A stretch of DNA of 10,182 nt, taken from assembly GCA_002306375.1 (NCBI GenBank), contig DBRU01000034.1, positions 1 through 10,182 on the forward strand, read 5' to 3'. The position numbers and the translations under genes are program-made. Origin of the DNA: Faecalibacterium sp. UBA1360 (GTDB taxonomy: Bacteria; Bacillota; Clostridia; Oscillospirales; Ruminococcaceae). Position 1 is the stretch's first letter. The number at the start of each line of letters is the position of its first letter. Below, piece by piece: positions 1 to 5,933 of the stretch. The notes beneath the pieces are model-generated. The model did no database searches and was not told the origin of the DNA. It saw only the letters and a program-made list of their open reading frames with translations.

Positions 1-37
1 GGTGACCTTTTTCGACAGGCTGAATGAAAAAAATCTC

Positions 38-66
38 TTTACATGCACTACCTTTGGTTGTATAAT
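38..66 (+). promoter_or_regulatory. SigA-type promoter of the S24 repressor gene
   Basis: A -35 box TTTACA (38-43, one mismatch to TTGACA) and a perfect -10 box TATAAT (61-66) are separated by the ideal 17 bp. They lie about 55 bp upstream of the repressor start codon, so the mRNA would have a leader of roughly 45-50 nt. This is the best vegetative promoter in the window and suggests appreciable basal transcription unless a repressor blocks it. Confidence 0.85.
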
Positions 67-73
67 GAAACCA
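55..73. promoter_or_regulatory. Candidate operator palindrome over the -10 box
   Basis: TGGTT (55-59) and AACCA (69-73) form perfect 5-bp inverted arms centred on the -10 hexamer, with two further symmetric pairs inside (7 of 9 half-site positions). XRE/S24 repressors are dimers that often bind such sites over their own promoter, so autorepression relieved by self-cleavage is plausible. No second copy of the site was seen in the window, and a palindrome this short can arise by chance. Confidence 0.35.
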
Positions 74-120
74 TCAAACAAATGCCGCGGCCGCGCCCGC
101 CCCAAAAAGGAGCTTGTACC

Positions 121-741
121 ATGTTTTCCGAACGTTTGAAAATGGCCCGCAAAGCCAAAAAGTACAGCCAGGCCGAAGTTTCGCGTCTGTTGGGCGTGAC
201 CCAGCAGGCCGTGGGCAAGTGGGAGACCGGCCGTTCCACCCCCGATCCCCAGACCGTAGCCCGCCTGGCCGAGATCCTGGACACCACCGCCGACGCTTTG
301 CTGGGCTTGTCGGCCGGCGCGGTATCGGCCGGGCGCGAGGTATTTTCCGGGTATGCCCAATGCCTGGTGCCGGTGGTGGGCACCGTGCGGGCCGGGTACG
401 GAGCCCTTGCCTTTGAAGAGGACTACGGCAAAGAGTATGCCAGCGTCAAGGACCCGCAGAACTATTTCTATCTGGTGGTCAAGGGCGACAGTATGGAGCC
501 GCGCATCTCGGACGGCGACCTGGCGTTGGTGCGTCGCCAGTCCACGCTGGAGAACGGGGACCTGGGCGTGCTGGTCTTTGGCCTGGATGGAGAAGGCACG
601 CTGAAAAAATATATCCAGCGGGGCAATTCGGTGGTGCTGCATCCCTTCAATCCCGCCTATGAGGAGATCGTCATCAAGGGCGAGGAACTGGATCATCTGT
701 ACATCGCCGGCAAGGTGGTGGAGACCAAGGCCAAGTGGTGA
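121..741 (+). CDS. LexA/CI-like self-cleaving repressor (XRE HTH + S24 peptidase)
   Basis: This 206-residue protein is a transcriptional repressor of the LexA/CI type. Residues 5-62 form an XRE-family helix-turn-helix (recognition region near SQAEVSRLLGVTQQAVGKWE), not the winged helix of canonical LexA. Residues 84-203 are a peptidase S24 domain: Ala91-Gly92 is the likely self-cleavage bond, Ser124 in GDSMEP the nucleophile, and Lys162 in TLKKY aligns with the general base of LexA. All catalytic parts are present, so RecA-stimulated autoproteolysis is likely. ATG 121 was chosen over an in-frame ATG at 43 because AAAGGAG (106-112) sits 8 nt before it and the upstream ATG overlaps the promoter. 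It is a single-gene unit with its own promoter. It could be a chromosomal stress regulator or a domesticated prophage repressor; no phage genes are nearby. The targets are unknown. Confidence 0.9.
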   Translation: MFSERLKMARKAKKYSQAEVSRLLGVTQQAVGKWETGRSTPDPQTVARLAEILDTTADALLGLSAGAVSAGREVFSGYAQCLVPVVGTVRAGYGALAFEEDYGKEYASVKDPQNYFYLVVKGDSMEPRISDGDLALVRRQSTLENGDLGVLVFGLDGEGTLKKYIQRGNSVVLHPFNPAYEEIVIKGEELDHLYIAGKVVETKAKW

Positions 742-776
742 GCTTTGCTTCCCATGCCTTCAGTATAGGACAATGT

Positions 777-829
777 CGGTCCCATAATTCGGACAGATAA
801 GACGGGCGCCTCAAACGCCGGTCCCATAA
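777..829 (+). repeat. 11-bp direct repeat CGGTCCCATAA, period 42 bp
   Basis: CGGTCCCATAA occurs exactly at 777-787 and 819-829. Each copy lies in a potential small stem: GTCC with GGAC in the first region, TCCC with GGGA in the second. The repeat could be part of the RNA fold, a pair of protein binding sites, or a chance duplication. Confidence 0.6.
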
Positions 830-891
830 ACGGGATGCCTGCACGAGGCCGCGCCCAAACCGTGCCCGTCCGACAAGCGTCCCTTTGCCTG

Positions 892-940
892 GAAGCCCGT
901 CTGCGTGCAAAGCGGCAGGGCGGCGGGCTTCTTTCTTATA
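892..940 (+). terminator. Intrinsic terminator or attenuator before the radical SAM gene
   Basis: GAAGCCCG (892-899) pairs perfectly with CGGGCTTC (924-931), and an inner CTGC/GCAG helix (901-904 with 915-918) extends the stem. TTTCTT follows directly. It lies 150 bp beyond the repressor stop but only 32 bp before the radical SAM start. It could therefore end the repressor transcript or act as an attenuator controlling entry into the downstream pair. The inner asymmetry and interrupted U-tract make its strength uncertain. Confidence 0.65.
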
Positions 941-971
941 CCCATTTTTTGCCGGAACAAGAGGAACTCCC

Positions 972-2336
972 ATGGACCTTGCCGAAAAACTTGAGATCCT
1001 GGCCGACAGCGCCAAGTACGATGTGGCCTGCACGTCCAGCGGGGTGGACCGCCCGGGCCGCCGCGGCATGCTGGGCAGCTGCTGCGCCCCCGGCATTTGC
1101 CACTCCTTCACGCCGGACGGCCGCTGCGTGTCGCTGCTCAAGGTGCTCTATTCCAACGCGTGCAGCTACGACTGCCGGTATTGCGTCAACCGCCGCAGCA
1201 ACGACGTGCGCCGCGCCACCTTTACGCCCCGGGAGCTGGCCGAGCTGACCATCGGATTTTACCGCCGCAACTATATCGAAGGACTGTTTTTGTCCAGCGC
1301 CGTGCTGGGCTCGCCCGACGCCACCACCGAGAAAATGATCGAATGCCTGCGTATCCTGCGCAAGGAATACCGCTTCAACGGTTATATCCACGCCAAGGCC
1401 ATCCCGGGCACCGATCCGCTGCTCATCGAGCGGCTGGGGCTGCTGGCCGACCGCCTTTCGGTCAACATTGAGCTGCCCAGCGAAGCCAGCCTGAACCTTC
1501 TGGCTCCCGACAAAGGCCGCCGCGCCATCCTGCGCCCCATGGGGCAGATCGCCGCGCGCACCGAGCAAAGCCGCCGGGAACTCACCGTTTATCGGGGCGC
1601 GCCCGCCTTTGCCCCGGCCGGACAAAGCACCCAGATGATCATCGGCGCCACCCCCGAGACCGACCGCCATATTCTGGACCTGACCGAGGGGTTGTACAAA
1701 AAATACGCGCTCAAACGTGTATTCTATTCGGCGTACCTGCCCGTGGTGTCGGACGGCGCGCTGCCCGCTCTCAACACGCCCCCGCCGCTTTTGCGGGAGC
1801 ATCGGTTGTACCAGGCGGACTGGCTTTTGCGGTATTATCAGTTTTCCGCCCGGGAACTGCTCAGCGAGGAGGAACCCAATTTCGACCCCTACCTGGACCC
1901 CAAATGCAACTGGGCCGTGCGCCATCCCGAATTTTTTCCCGTGGAGGTCAACACCGCTCCCTTGGCAGTGCTGCTTCGGGTGCCCGGCATCGGCCCCAAA
2001 AGCGCCCGCCGCATCCTGTCCGCCCGGCGCATGCAGCGCCTGGGTCGGGCAGAACTCAAGCGCATCGGGGTCGTGCTCAAACGGGCGCAGTACTTCATCA
2101 CCTGCGACGGGCGCGCCGCCGCCCATGGGACCCGGCGCGAACTGGCCGCCGCGCTGCTGGACCCCAACGCCTTCGGGGTGGGGGTGCGCCAGTTGTCCCT
2201 GGACGAATTTGTCCCCACGGCCCTGCCCGGCGCGGCCCCGGCCCTGCATGAACTGACTGCCGCCGGCATGGATGCCCGCCAGGCCGCCGAACTGACCAGA
2301 CAGGAGGCTCTGACATGTCTTACCAGGCGCATTTGA
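972..2336 (+). CDS. Radical SAM protein, putative DNA modification/repair (UDG-linked family)
   Basis: This 454-residue protein belongs to the radical SAM family usually annotated as a putative DNA modification/repair protein. Cys64, Cys68 and Cys71 in CSYDCRYC form the CX3CX2C motif that holds the 4Fe-4S cluster and SAM. The segment before it (GSCCAPGICHSFTPDGRC, residues 35-52) adds cysteines typical of this family. Near the C-terminus VPGIGPKSA (337-345) is a helix-hairpin-helix motif, a non-specific DNA-binding element, which supports a DNA substrate. The reaction is unproven. ATG 972 was preferred to upstream in-frame starts because AAGAGGAA (959-966) precedes it and the upstream codons would lie inside the terminator region. 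The gene overlaps the DUF4130 gene by 22 bp, the known partner arrangement. The family is often linked to a uracil-DNA-glycosylase-like domain, which is absent here. Confidence 0.9.
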   Translation: MDLAEKLEILADSAKYDVACTSSGVDRPGRRGMLGSCCAPGICHSFTPDGRCVSLLKVLYSNACSYDCRYCVNRRSNDVRRATFTPRELAELTIGFYRRNYIEGLFLSSAVLGSPDATTEKMIECLRILRKEYRFNGYIHAKAIPGTDPLLIERLGLLADRLSVNIELPSEASLNLLAPDKGRRAILRPMGQIAARTEQSRRELTVYRGAPAFAPAGQSTQMIIGATPETDRHILDLTEGLYKKYALKRVFYSAYLPVVSDGALPALNTPPPLLREHRLYQADWLLRYYQFSARELLSEEEPNFDPYLDPKCNWAVRHPEFFPVEVNTAPLAVLLRVPGIGPKSARRILSARRMQRLGRAELKRIGVVLKRAQYFITCDGRAAAHGTRRELAAALLDPNAFGVGVRQLSLDEFVPTALPGAAPALHELTAAGMDARQAAELTRQEALTCLTRRI

Positions 2337-3085
2337 GCGACGTGAGCTATCTTTATGACGGCACCTACCCGGGATTTTTGTGCTGCGTGTATGAGAGCTA
2401 TGCCAAACGGGAGATCCCGGCCGCCGTGCTGGGCCCCGACCAGGGCCAGACGACGCTTTTTGGCCAATGTTCCATTGCCACCGACCCGGCCCGCGCCGCC
2501 CGGGTGGCCGCGGGCCTCAAACGCCTGGGTCCGGCCGTGCAGGACGGGGTGACGGTGGGCTTTTTGGCCGACATCGAGGGCAAGGACCTGACCCTTCTTC
2601 GCTACGCCCGCCTTTGCTTTGAGCGGGGGGCGGCGGCCGCCCGGATGCTGGGCGACGCCGATGTGGCCGCCGCCTATGCGCTGGAACGGGCCGTGCGGGG
2701 CGAAAGCTGCAAATACATCGAATTTCTGCGCTTTGAGCAGCGCGGCGCCATGCTGGGTACGATCATCCACCCCAAACACCGCATCCTGCCCTTGCTGCGC
2801 GGGCATTTTTGCAGCCGCCTGCCCGACGAGGACTTTCTGATCTTTGACGCCACCCACGGCATGGCGCTGGTGCGCAGCCAGGGTCAGGTGCATTATATGC
2901 AGATGCAGCGCTACGCCCCCGCCCCCGACGCCGCCGAGGAGGACTGGCAGGCTTTGTGGAAGCGGTTTTTCAAGGCGCTGACCATCGAACAGCGCCGCAA
3001 TGAGCGCTGCCAGCGCACCCATGCGCCCAAGCGCTACTGGCAGGATATGTGCGAAATGCGCCCCGACGGCCGCGGCGCGCGCTGA
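2315..3085 (+). CDS. DUF4130-type protein, partner of the radical SAM protein
   Basis: This 256-residue protein matches the family annotated as a probable DNA metabolism protein (DUF4130). The N-terminal signature YLYDGTYPGFLCCVYESY (12-29) and the C-terminal block around RRNERCQRTHAPKRYW (about 227-242) are characteristic. The central segment KYIEFLRFEQRGAMLGTII, followed by HPKHRILPLL, is also family-like. In many bacteria this domain is fused to a uracil-DNA-glycosylase-family domain; here the protein ends right after DUF4130, so it is the short form. Its biochemical role is unknown. Pairing with the radical SAM gene suggests a joint DNA repair or base modification step. AGGAGG (2302-2307), 7 nt before ATG 2315, lies inside the upstream gene, so the two are almost certainly co-transcribed and translationally coupled. 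No terminator was seen after the stop. Confidence 0.88.
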   Translation: MSYQAHLSDVSYLYDGTYPGFLCCVYESYAKREIPAAVLGPDQGQTTLFGQCSIATDPARAARVAAGLKRLGPAVQDGVTVGFLADIEGKDLTLLRYARLCFERGAAAARMLGDADVAAAYALERAVRGESCKYIEFLRFEQRGAMLGTIIHPKHRILPLLRGHFCSRLPDEDFLIFDATHGMALVRSQGQVHYMQMQRYAPAPDAAEEDWQALWKRFFKALTIEQRRNERCQRTHAPKRYWQDMCEMRPDGRGAR

Positions 3086-3104
3086 AAAGAGACTACCACC
3101 CTTT

Positions 3105-3126
3105 GGCTGAATATGGTATAATAGCC
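3105..3126 (+). promoter_or_regulatory. Extended -10 promoter of the Lrp-aminotransferase operon
   Basis: TATAAT (3117-3122) is preceded by TGG (3114-3116), giving an extended -10 element (TGN-TATAAT); no good -35 is found at 16-18 bp spacing. The start codon of the Lrp gene lies 35 bp downstream of the -10 box. GGCT (3105-3108) and AGCC (3123-3126) flank the -10 box as inverted arms and could be an autoregulatory site for the Lrp protein, but these are only 4 bp each. The box lies only 31 bp after the DUF4130 stop. Confidence 0.65.
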
Positions 3127-3157
3127 GCATACGATATTGACAAAGGGGAGTTGCACC

Positions 3158-3637
3158 ATGGAACAGTTGCTGCATATTCTGGAAAAGAACGCCCGCCTGC
3201 CGCTGGAGGACATCGCCGCCATGCTGGACAAAACGCCCGCCGAAGTGGCCGCCATGATGGACGAGGCCGTCGACAAGGGCTATGTCCGCGGATATGAGGC
3301 CCTCATCGACTGGGAAAAGGCCGGCGTCAACCAGGTGGAAGCCGTCATCGAACTGCACGTGTCCCCGCGCAAGAGCCGCGGGTTTGACGAGATCGCCTCG
3401 GTCGTCGCCAGCTTTGACGAGGTCGACAGCGTCATGCTCATGAGCGGCGGTTACGATCTGCAAGTCACGATCAAGGGCCGCAGCTTCCAGGAGATCGCTA
3501 TCTTTGTCGCCAAGCGCCTGTCGCCGCTGGATGACGTTCTGTCCACCGCCACCAGCTTTGTGCTGCGCACCTACAAGCGCGGCGGCAAGCTGTACCAGAG
3601 CGAGGAAGCTGACGATAGGGAGTGGACGGTGCTGTGA
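3158..3637 (+). CDS. Lrp/AsnC-family transcriptional regulator
   Basis: This 159-residue protein has the usual Lrp/AsnC length and layout. Residues 1-48 form a small N-terminal helix-turn-helix (EDIAAMLDKTPAEVAAMMDE), and residues about 58-140 form the RAM effector-binding and oligomerisation domain with the family's GGYDLQV turn (97-103), where amino-acid ligands bind in relatives. Such proteins sense amino acids and usually control a neighbouring gene. Here the stop codon overlaps the start of an aminotransferase gene, so that gene is the obvious target. The arrangement resembles the alaR-alaT (yugG-yugH) pair of Bacillus subtilis, which would suggest alanine as ligand; this is inference. 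ATG 3158 follows AAAGGGGAG (3142-3150) with 7 nt spacing. A TTG at 3137 is in frame but lies before the Shine-Dalgarno site. Confidence 0.9.
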   Translation: MEQLLHILEKNARLPLEDIAAMLDKTPAEVAAMMDEAVDKGYVRGYEALIDWEKAGVNQVEAVIELHVSPRKSRGFDEIASVVASFDEVDSVMLMSGGYDLQVTIKGRSFQEIAIFVAKRLSPLDDVLSTATSFVLRTYKRGGKLYQSEEADDREWTVL

Positions 3638-4818
3638 TGAATTACGACCAACTGCTTGCGCCGGCGGCCAAGGCGATGCGCCCGTCCGGCATCCGCAAGT
3701 TTTTTGACCTGGCGGCCGAAATGCCGCATTGCATCTCGCTGGGCGTGGGCGAGCCCGACTTCAAAACGCCCTGGAGCATCCGGGACGCCGGTATCCGCAG
3801 CCTGGAACAGGGCAAGACCAAGTACACGGCCAACGCCGGCATGCGGGAACTGCGCGCCGAGATCTGCAACTACCTGGCCCGCCGTTTCGATCTTCATTAC
3901 GAGACCGAGGACGTGCTGGTCACGGTGGGCGGCAGCGAGGCCATCGACATGGCCATTCGGGCGCTGGTGGCCCCGGGGGACGAGGTCATCATCCCCGAAC
4001 CCTGCTTTGTGTGCTACGAGCCCATCACCCAGCTTACGGGCGGTGTGCCCGTGCCTGTGGCCACCCGGGCCGAGGACGGCTTTGCCTTGACCGCGCAGGC
4101 TCTGCGCGCGGCCATCACCCCGCGCACCAAGCTGCTGATCATGCCCTTTCCCAACAACCCCACGGGCGGCGTGATGGACGCCGCCCAGCTGGAAGCCGTG
4201 GCCGAGGTGCTGCGCGGCACCGACATCATGGTGCTTTCGGACGAGATCTACGCCGAACTGACCTACGGTCTGGACCGGCATGTGAGCATTGCTTCGCTGC
4301 CCGGCATGAAGGAGCGCACCGTCGTGGTCAACGGCTTCAGCAAGGCCTATGCCATGACCGGCTGGCGCCTGGGGTATGCGGTGGGCCCGCGTGAGGTCAT
4401 CTCGATCATGACCAAGATCCACCAAAGCTGCATCATGTCGGCTCCCACCACCAGCCAGTACGCGGCCATTGTGGCCCTGCGCGCCTGCGACGACGAGATC
4501 GAGATCATGCGCGACGAATACAACCGCCGCCGCCGCTATGTGGTCAAGGCCCTCAATGATATGGGCCTGACCTGCTTTGAGCCCCGCGGGGCGTTCTATG
4601 TGTTCCCCAGCATCCAGGTCAGCGGCCTGACCAGCGAGGAATTCTGCGAAAAGCTGCTGGCCGAGCAGCAGGTGGCCATCGTGCCCGGGCACGCCTTCGG
4701 CGATTCGGGCGAGGGCTTCGCCCGAATCAGCTATGCCTACAGTGTGGATCACCTGGAAACAGCCATGCGCCGCATCCGCCGTTTCCTGGCCGATCACGGC
4801 TGGCTGCCCCAGGCCTGA
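3637..4818 (+). CDS. Class I/II PLP-dependent aminotransferase
   Basis: This 393-residue protein is a fold-type I aminotransferase of the aspartate aminotransferase superfamily. Key residues are in place: Asn174 in PNNPTGG, Asp202 and Tyr205 in LSDEIYAEL (pyridine nitrogen and O3' contacts), Lys236 in SKAYAMTGWRLGY (the PLP Schiff base), and Arg363 in FARISYA (substrate carboxylate). It should transfer an amino group between an amino acid and 2-oxoglutarate or pyruvate in the cytoplasm. Substrate is not readable from sequence; the adjacent Lrp gene and likeness to B. subtilis AlaT favour alanine, with aspartate or aromatic amino acids as alternatives. The start overlaps the Lrp stop (TGATG), so translation is coupled. 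The nearest Shine-Dalgarno, AGGGAG (3617-3622), is 14 nt away, longer than usual, which fits dependence on ribosomes finishing the Lrp gene. An in-frame GTG at 3634 is an alternative start. Confidence 0.93.
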   Translation: MNYDQLLAPAAKAMRPSGIRKFFDLAAEMPHCISLGVGEPDFKTPWSIRDAGIRSLEQGKTKYTANAGMRELRAEICNYLARRFDLHYETEDVLVTVGGSEAIDMAIRALVAPGDEVIIPEPCFVCYEPITQLTGGVPVPVATRAEDGFALTAQALRAAITPRTKLLIMPFPNNPTGGVMDAAQLEAVAEVLRGTDIMVLSDEIYAELTYGLDRHVSIASLPGMKERTVVVNGFSKAYAMTGWRLGYAVGPREVISIMTKIHQSCIMSAPTTSQYAAIVALRACDDEIEIMRDEYNRRRRYVVKALNDMGLTCFEPRGAFYVFPSIQVSGLTSEEFCEKLLAEQQVAIVPGHAFGDSGEGFARISYAYSVDHLETAMRRIRRFLADHGWLPQA

Positions 4819-4873
4819 GGCCCGGCCGCACCCTTACTTACCCAAGGAAAGAAAACGGAAAGGGGAGACCCCC

Positions 4874-5785
4874 ATGCCCAAACAAGCCGTGACCGTGCTG
4901 GCTCCCGCCAAACTCAACCTGGCGCTGGACGTCGTCGGGACCCTTCCCAACGGGTACCACGACCTGGATATGGTCATGCAGGCCATCGACCTGCATGAAA
5001 CGCTGGTTCTGCGCCGCAGCCGGTACCTGGACCTGCACATGCCCGGCAGCTTTGTGCCGGTCAACAACAAAAACACCGCCATCAAGGCGGCGCTGGCCTT
5101 TTTTGATTACACGGGCCTTTTGGCCGGGGTGGATATCACGATCCACAAGCGGGTGCCGGTGCGCGCCGGCATGGCCGGCGGCAGTGCCGACGCCGCCGGC
5201 GTGCTGGTGGGGCTCAACGACCTGTACGACGCCCGCCTGTCCATGAGCGAACTGTGCGCCATCGGCGCGGGCATCGGGGCGGACGTGCCCTTTGCCCTCA
5301 TGGGCGGCACCTGCCGCGTGCGCGGGGTAGGGGATCTGCTCAAACCGCTGCCGTCCTGCCCGGCGTGCTGGTTCGTGGTGGTCATGCCCAGCGTAGGCAT
5401 TTCCACGCCCGAAGCCTTCCAGCGGTACGATCGGATGGGCAGCCCCGTTCATCCCGACTGCAACGCCCAGGAAGCCGCCGTCCGGGCCGGGGACCTGGCC
5501 GGGGTGTGCGCGGCGGCGGGCAACGCTCTGGAACACTGTTCCGGCGCCACCGAGACCCCGGCCATCCGGGCGCTTTTGGACCAAAACGGCGCGCTGACCA
5601 GCCTGATGACCGGTTCGGGCGCGGCGGTGTTCGGCGTGTTTGCCGACAAAGCCGCCGCCGAGACCGCAGCCGCCGCCTTGCGCCGCTCGTACGAGCAGGT
5701 GTACCTGGCCCGCCCCGACCACGGCGGCGCGCGGGTGGTGCGTATGCCCCGCCGCGGTGCAAAGAGCCCCGCGCCGCAGACCTGA
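4874..5785 (+). CDS. ispE: 4-diphosphocytidyl-2-C-methyl-D-erythritol kinase
   Basis: IspE is the GHMP-family kinase that phosphorylates the 2-hydroxyl of CDP-methylerythritol in the MEP pathway, which makes isoprenoid precursors. The 303-residue length is normal. APAKLNLAL (10-18) carries the conserved Lys13 and Asn15. GMAGGSADAA (99-108) is the glycine/serine-rich ATP loop. Asp137 in GIGADVPF is the catalytic base. MTGSGAAVFG (245-254) is the third GHMP motif. The early segment GYHDLDMVMQAIDL (28-41) is the substrate-binding region typical of IspE. ATG 4874 follows AGGGGAG (4861-4867) by 6 nt. It starts 55 bp after the aminotransferase with no terminator or promoter visible between, so it is probably the third gene of that operon; the two functions are not obviously linked. 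ispE just upstream of spoIIR is, as I recall, a common clostridial order. Confidence 0.96.
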   Translation: MPKQAVTVLAPAKLNLALDVVGTLPNGYHDLDMVMQAIDLHETLVLRRSRYLDLHMPGSFVPVNNKNTAIKAALAFFDYTGLLAGVDITIHKRVPVRAGMAGGSADAAGVLVGLNDLYDARLSMSELCAIGAGIGADVPFALMGGTCRVRGVGDLLKPLPSCPACWFVVVMPSVGISTPEAFQRYDRMGSPVHPDCNAQEAAVRAGDLAGVCAAAGNALEHCSGATETPAIRALLDQNGALTSLMTGSGAAVFGVFADKAAAETAAAALRRSYEQVYLARPDHGGARVVRMPRRGAKSPAPQT

Positions 5786-5843
5786 AACCTTCCCCAAAGC
5801 CGCAAAACTTGACCACTGTGCCGCGGATATCCCAAGCGCGCGG

Positions 5844-5860
5844 GGCTCTGTGAGCCTTTT
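5844..5860 (+). terminator. Small intrinsic terminator candidate after ispE
   Basis: GGCTC (5844-5848) and GAGCC (5852-5856) pair perfectly around a 3-nt loop TGT and are followed at once by TTTT (5857-5860). Upstream Gs can add G-U pairs with the T-tract. It lies 58 bp after the ispE stop. The stem and U-tract are short, so termination is probably partial. Confidence 0.5.
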
Positions 5861-5880
5861 GTGAAAGCGCGGGGTTCGCT

Positions 5881-5910
5881 GCATCCAAGGCGCTCCTTTC
5901 GCCCATACTT
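5881..5910 (+). promoter_or_regulatory. Candidate forespore (SigF/SigG-type) promoter for spoIIR
   Basis: GCATC (5881-5885) matches four of five positions of the GYATA-type -35 element of forespore sigma factors. Exactly 15 nt later GCCCATACT (5901-5909) fits the GGNNANANT-type -10 pattern with one mismatch at the second G. Transcription would start near 5916-5918, giving a leader of about 17 nt before the spoIIR ATG. In B. subtilis spoIIR is transcribed by SigF, so this is the expected kind of promoter. No SigA-type promoter was seen in the gap. The match is by eye and the motif is short. Confidence 0.45.
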
Positions 5911-5924
5911 GGCGGCGAAAGGAG
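5893..5924 (+). promoter_or_regulatory. Perfect 11-bp hairpin enclosing the spoIIR ribosome binding site
   Basis: CTCCTTTCGCC (5893-5903) is the exact reverse complement of GGCGAAAGGAG (5914-5924), with a 10-nt loop. The right arm contains the whole Shine-Dalgarno sequence AAAGGAG (5918-5924), which sits 9 nt before ATG 5934. In any transcript reading in from ispE the ribosome site would be locked in the stem. TGTTTT (5925-5930) follows, so the same hairpin could also terminate such transcripts. A transcript starting near 5917 would lack the left arm and have a free site. Confidence 0.75.
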
Positions 5925-5933
5925 TGTTTTGCC

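Larger units (their letters stand above)
742..940 (+). promoter_or_regulatory. Structured, riboswitch-like leader upstream of the radical SAM gene
   Basis: This stretch has no credible gene but many complementary segments. TCGGAC (789-794) pairs with GTCCGA (868-873), closing a domain that contains a 7-of-8-bp hairpin (801-808 with 816-823, loop CCTCAAA), a TCCC/GGGA hairpin (822-825 with 832-835) and a GCACG/CGTGC hairpin (841-845 with 861-865). Alternative pairings exist: GACGGGC (801-807) matches GCCCGTC at both 864-870 and 895-901, TGCACG (840-845) matches CGTGCA (904-909), and CTTTGC (883-888) matches GCAAAG (907-912). The second GCCCGTC copy overlaps the left arm of the terminator hairpin that follows. 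This is the layout of an aptamer plus terminator/antiterminator. I could not match it to a known riboswitch class. No strong promoter was found in front; only a weak TATAGG (764-769) is visible, so it may be transcribed by read-through. Confidence 0.45.

Noticed and set aside
43..120. N-terminal extension of the repressor from ATG 43
   Set aside because: It would start inside the promoter before the transcription start, has no ribosome site, and adds proline-rich sequence not seen in this family. ATG 121 has an excellent AAAGGAG.
128..137. CGAACGTTTG early in the repressor gene, resembling half-sites of a Gram-positive LexA box
   Set aside because: The consensus needs four bases between CGAAC and GTTCG; here the half-sites are fused, and the position is inside the coding sequence.
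972..1010. Possibility that the leader is a SAM, cobalamin or glycine riboswitch
   Set aside because: I looked in 742-940 for the conserved cores of these classes and did not find them. The leader is reported as unassigned.
936..2249. Long minus-strand frame across the radical SAM gene, and similar ones at 1889-3463, 3571-4797 and 4838-6208
   Set aside because: Same antisense artefact of high GC; no recognisable domains, no promoter or ribosome site, and each runs across clearly real plus-strand genes.
3137..3157. TTGACA at 3137-3142 as a -35 box and TTG 3137 as an alternative Lrp start
   Set aside because: No -10 box lies at suitable spacing downstream, and the TTG lies before the Shine-Dalgarno that serves ATG 3158.
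4972..5197. GMAGGSADAA in place of the textbook GLGGGSSDAA loop in IspE
   Set aside because: This is a common variant in clostridial IspE proteins and the glycines and serine needed for ATP binding are present.
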